From an uncultured Clostridium sp. (GTDB lineage: Bacteria > Bacillota > Clostridia > Lachnospirales > Anaerotignaceae), in contig CAMXTM010000152.1 in the NCBI GenBank assembly GCA_947246775.1, positions 1-5,702 of the forward strand: DNA of 5,702 bases, in the 5' to 3' direction. How positions within the stretch are numbered: the first letter of the stretch is position 1; every line of letters begins with the position of its first letter. A model generated the notes under the pieces. It saw only the letters and a list, made by a program, of their open reading frames with translations, did not search any database and was not told the origin of the DNA. The position numbers and the translations under genes are program-made. Positions 5,675 through 5,702 of this stretch are shown here, one piece after another.

Positions 5675-5702
5675 TTTTTTAATTTTTTAATTTTTTAATT
5701 AA
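5675..5702. repeat. A/T tract of 8-bp repeats at the right edge
   Basis: TTTTTTAA occurs three times in a row (5675-5698), followed by TTAA, upstream of the DUF4116 gene. It may be an UP-element-like or bent stretch in that promoter, but no clear -10 is visible before the window ends. Confidence 0.6.

Overview
The window is very AT-rich, with strong AGGAGG-type ribosome sites and a gene mix typical of low-GC Firmicutes (gut-type Clostridia such as Lachnospiraceae, or Erysipelotrichia). The genus cannot be fixed from this sequence. No rRNA, tRNA, CRISPR array, integrase or recognisable insertion sequence is present. It looks like accessory DNA made of small modules with signs of recombination and decay.

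Left part (1-907, + strand): the 3' end of an Rpn-type (PD-(D/E)XK nuclease/putative transposase) gene enters from the left edge. Its last ~200 bp are present three times in tandem. Copy 1 is the real gene end. Copy 2 is a free-standing 67-codon ORF whose ribosome site was coding sequence in copy 1. Copy 3 is frameshifted. A strong hairpin, usable on both strands, ends the array.

Middle (916-4882): a large FtsK/SpoIIIE-type ATPase gene on the - strand is divergent from a + strand replication-initiator-like gene. The ATPase carries a long N-terminal region that I do not recognise, an FtsK-like beta/alpha motor and a C-terminal winged helix. The initiator gene is split into two overlapping ORFs, apparently by a small deletion that removed the middle of the protein and shifted the frame. 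An FtsK-type motor beside a Rep_trans-like protein recalls the transfer/replication modules of ICEs and plasmids (for example orf21/orf20 of Tn916). My reading is that this is a plasmid- or ICE-derived module, possibly degenerate because the Rep half is broken.

Right part (4883-5702): a perfect 13-bp inverted repeat, probably a terminator, separates the Rep ORFs from a convergent - strand gene. That gene encodes a protein built of eight 22-residue repeats of the DUF4116 type, and a two-repeat block within it has recently duplicated. An A/T tract of 8-bp repeats lies upstream of it at the right edge.

No complete new system can be demonstrated. The observations most worth following are the FtsK-like protein with its unassigned N-terminal half, the split Rep gene, and the conversion of Rpn coding sequence into a new ribosome site and ORF.
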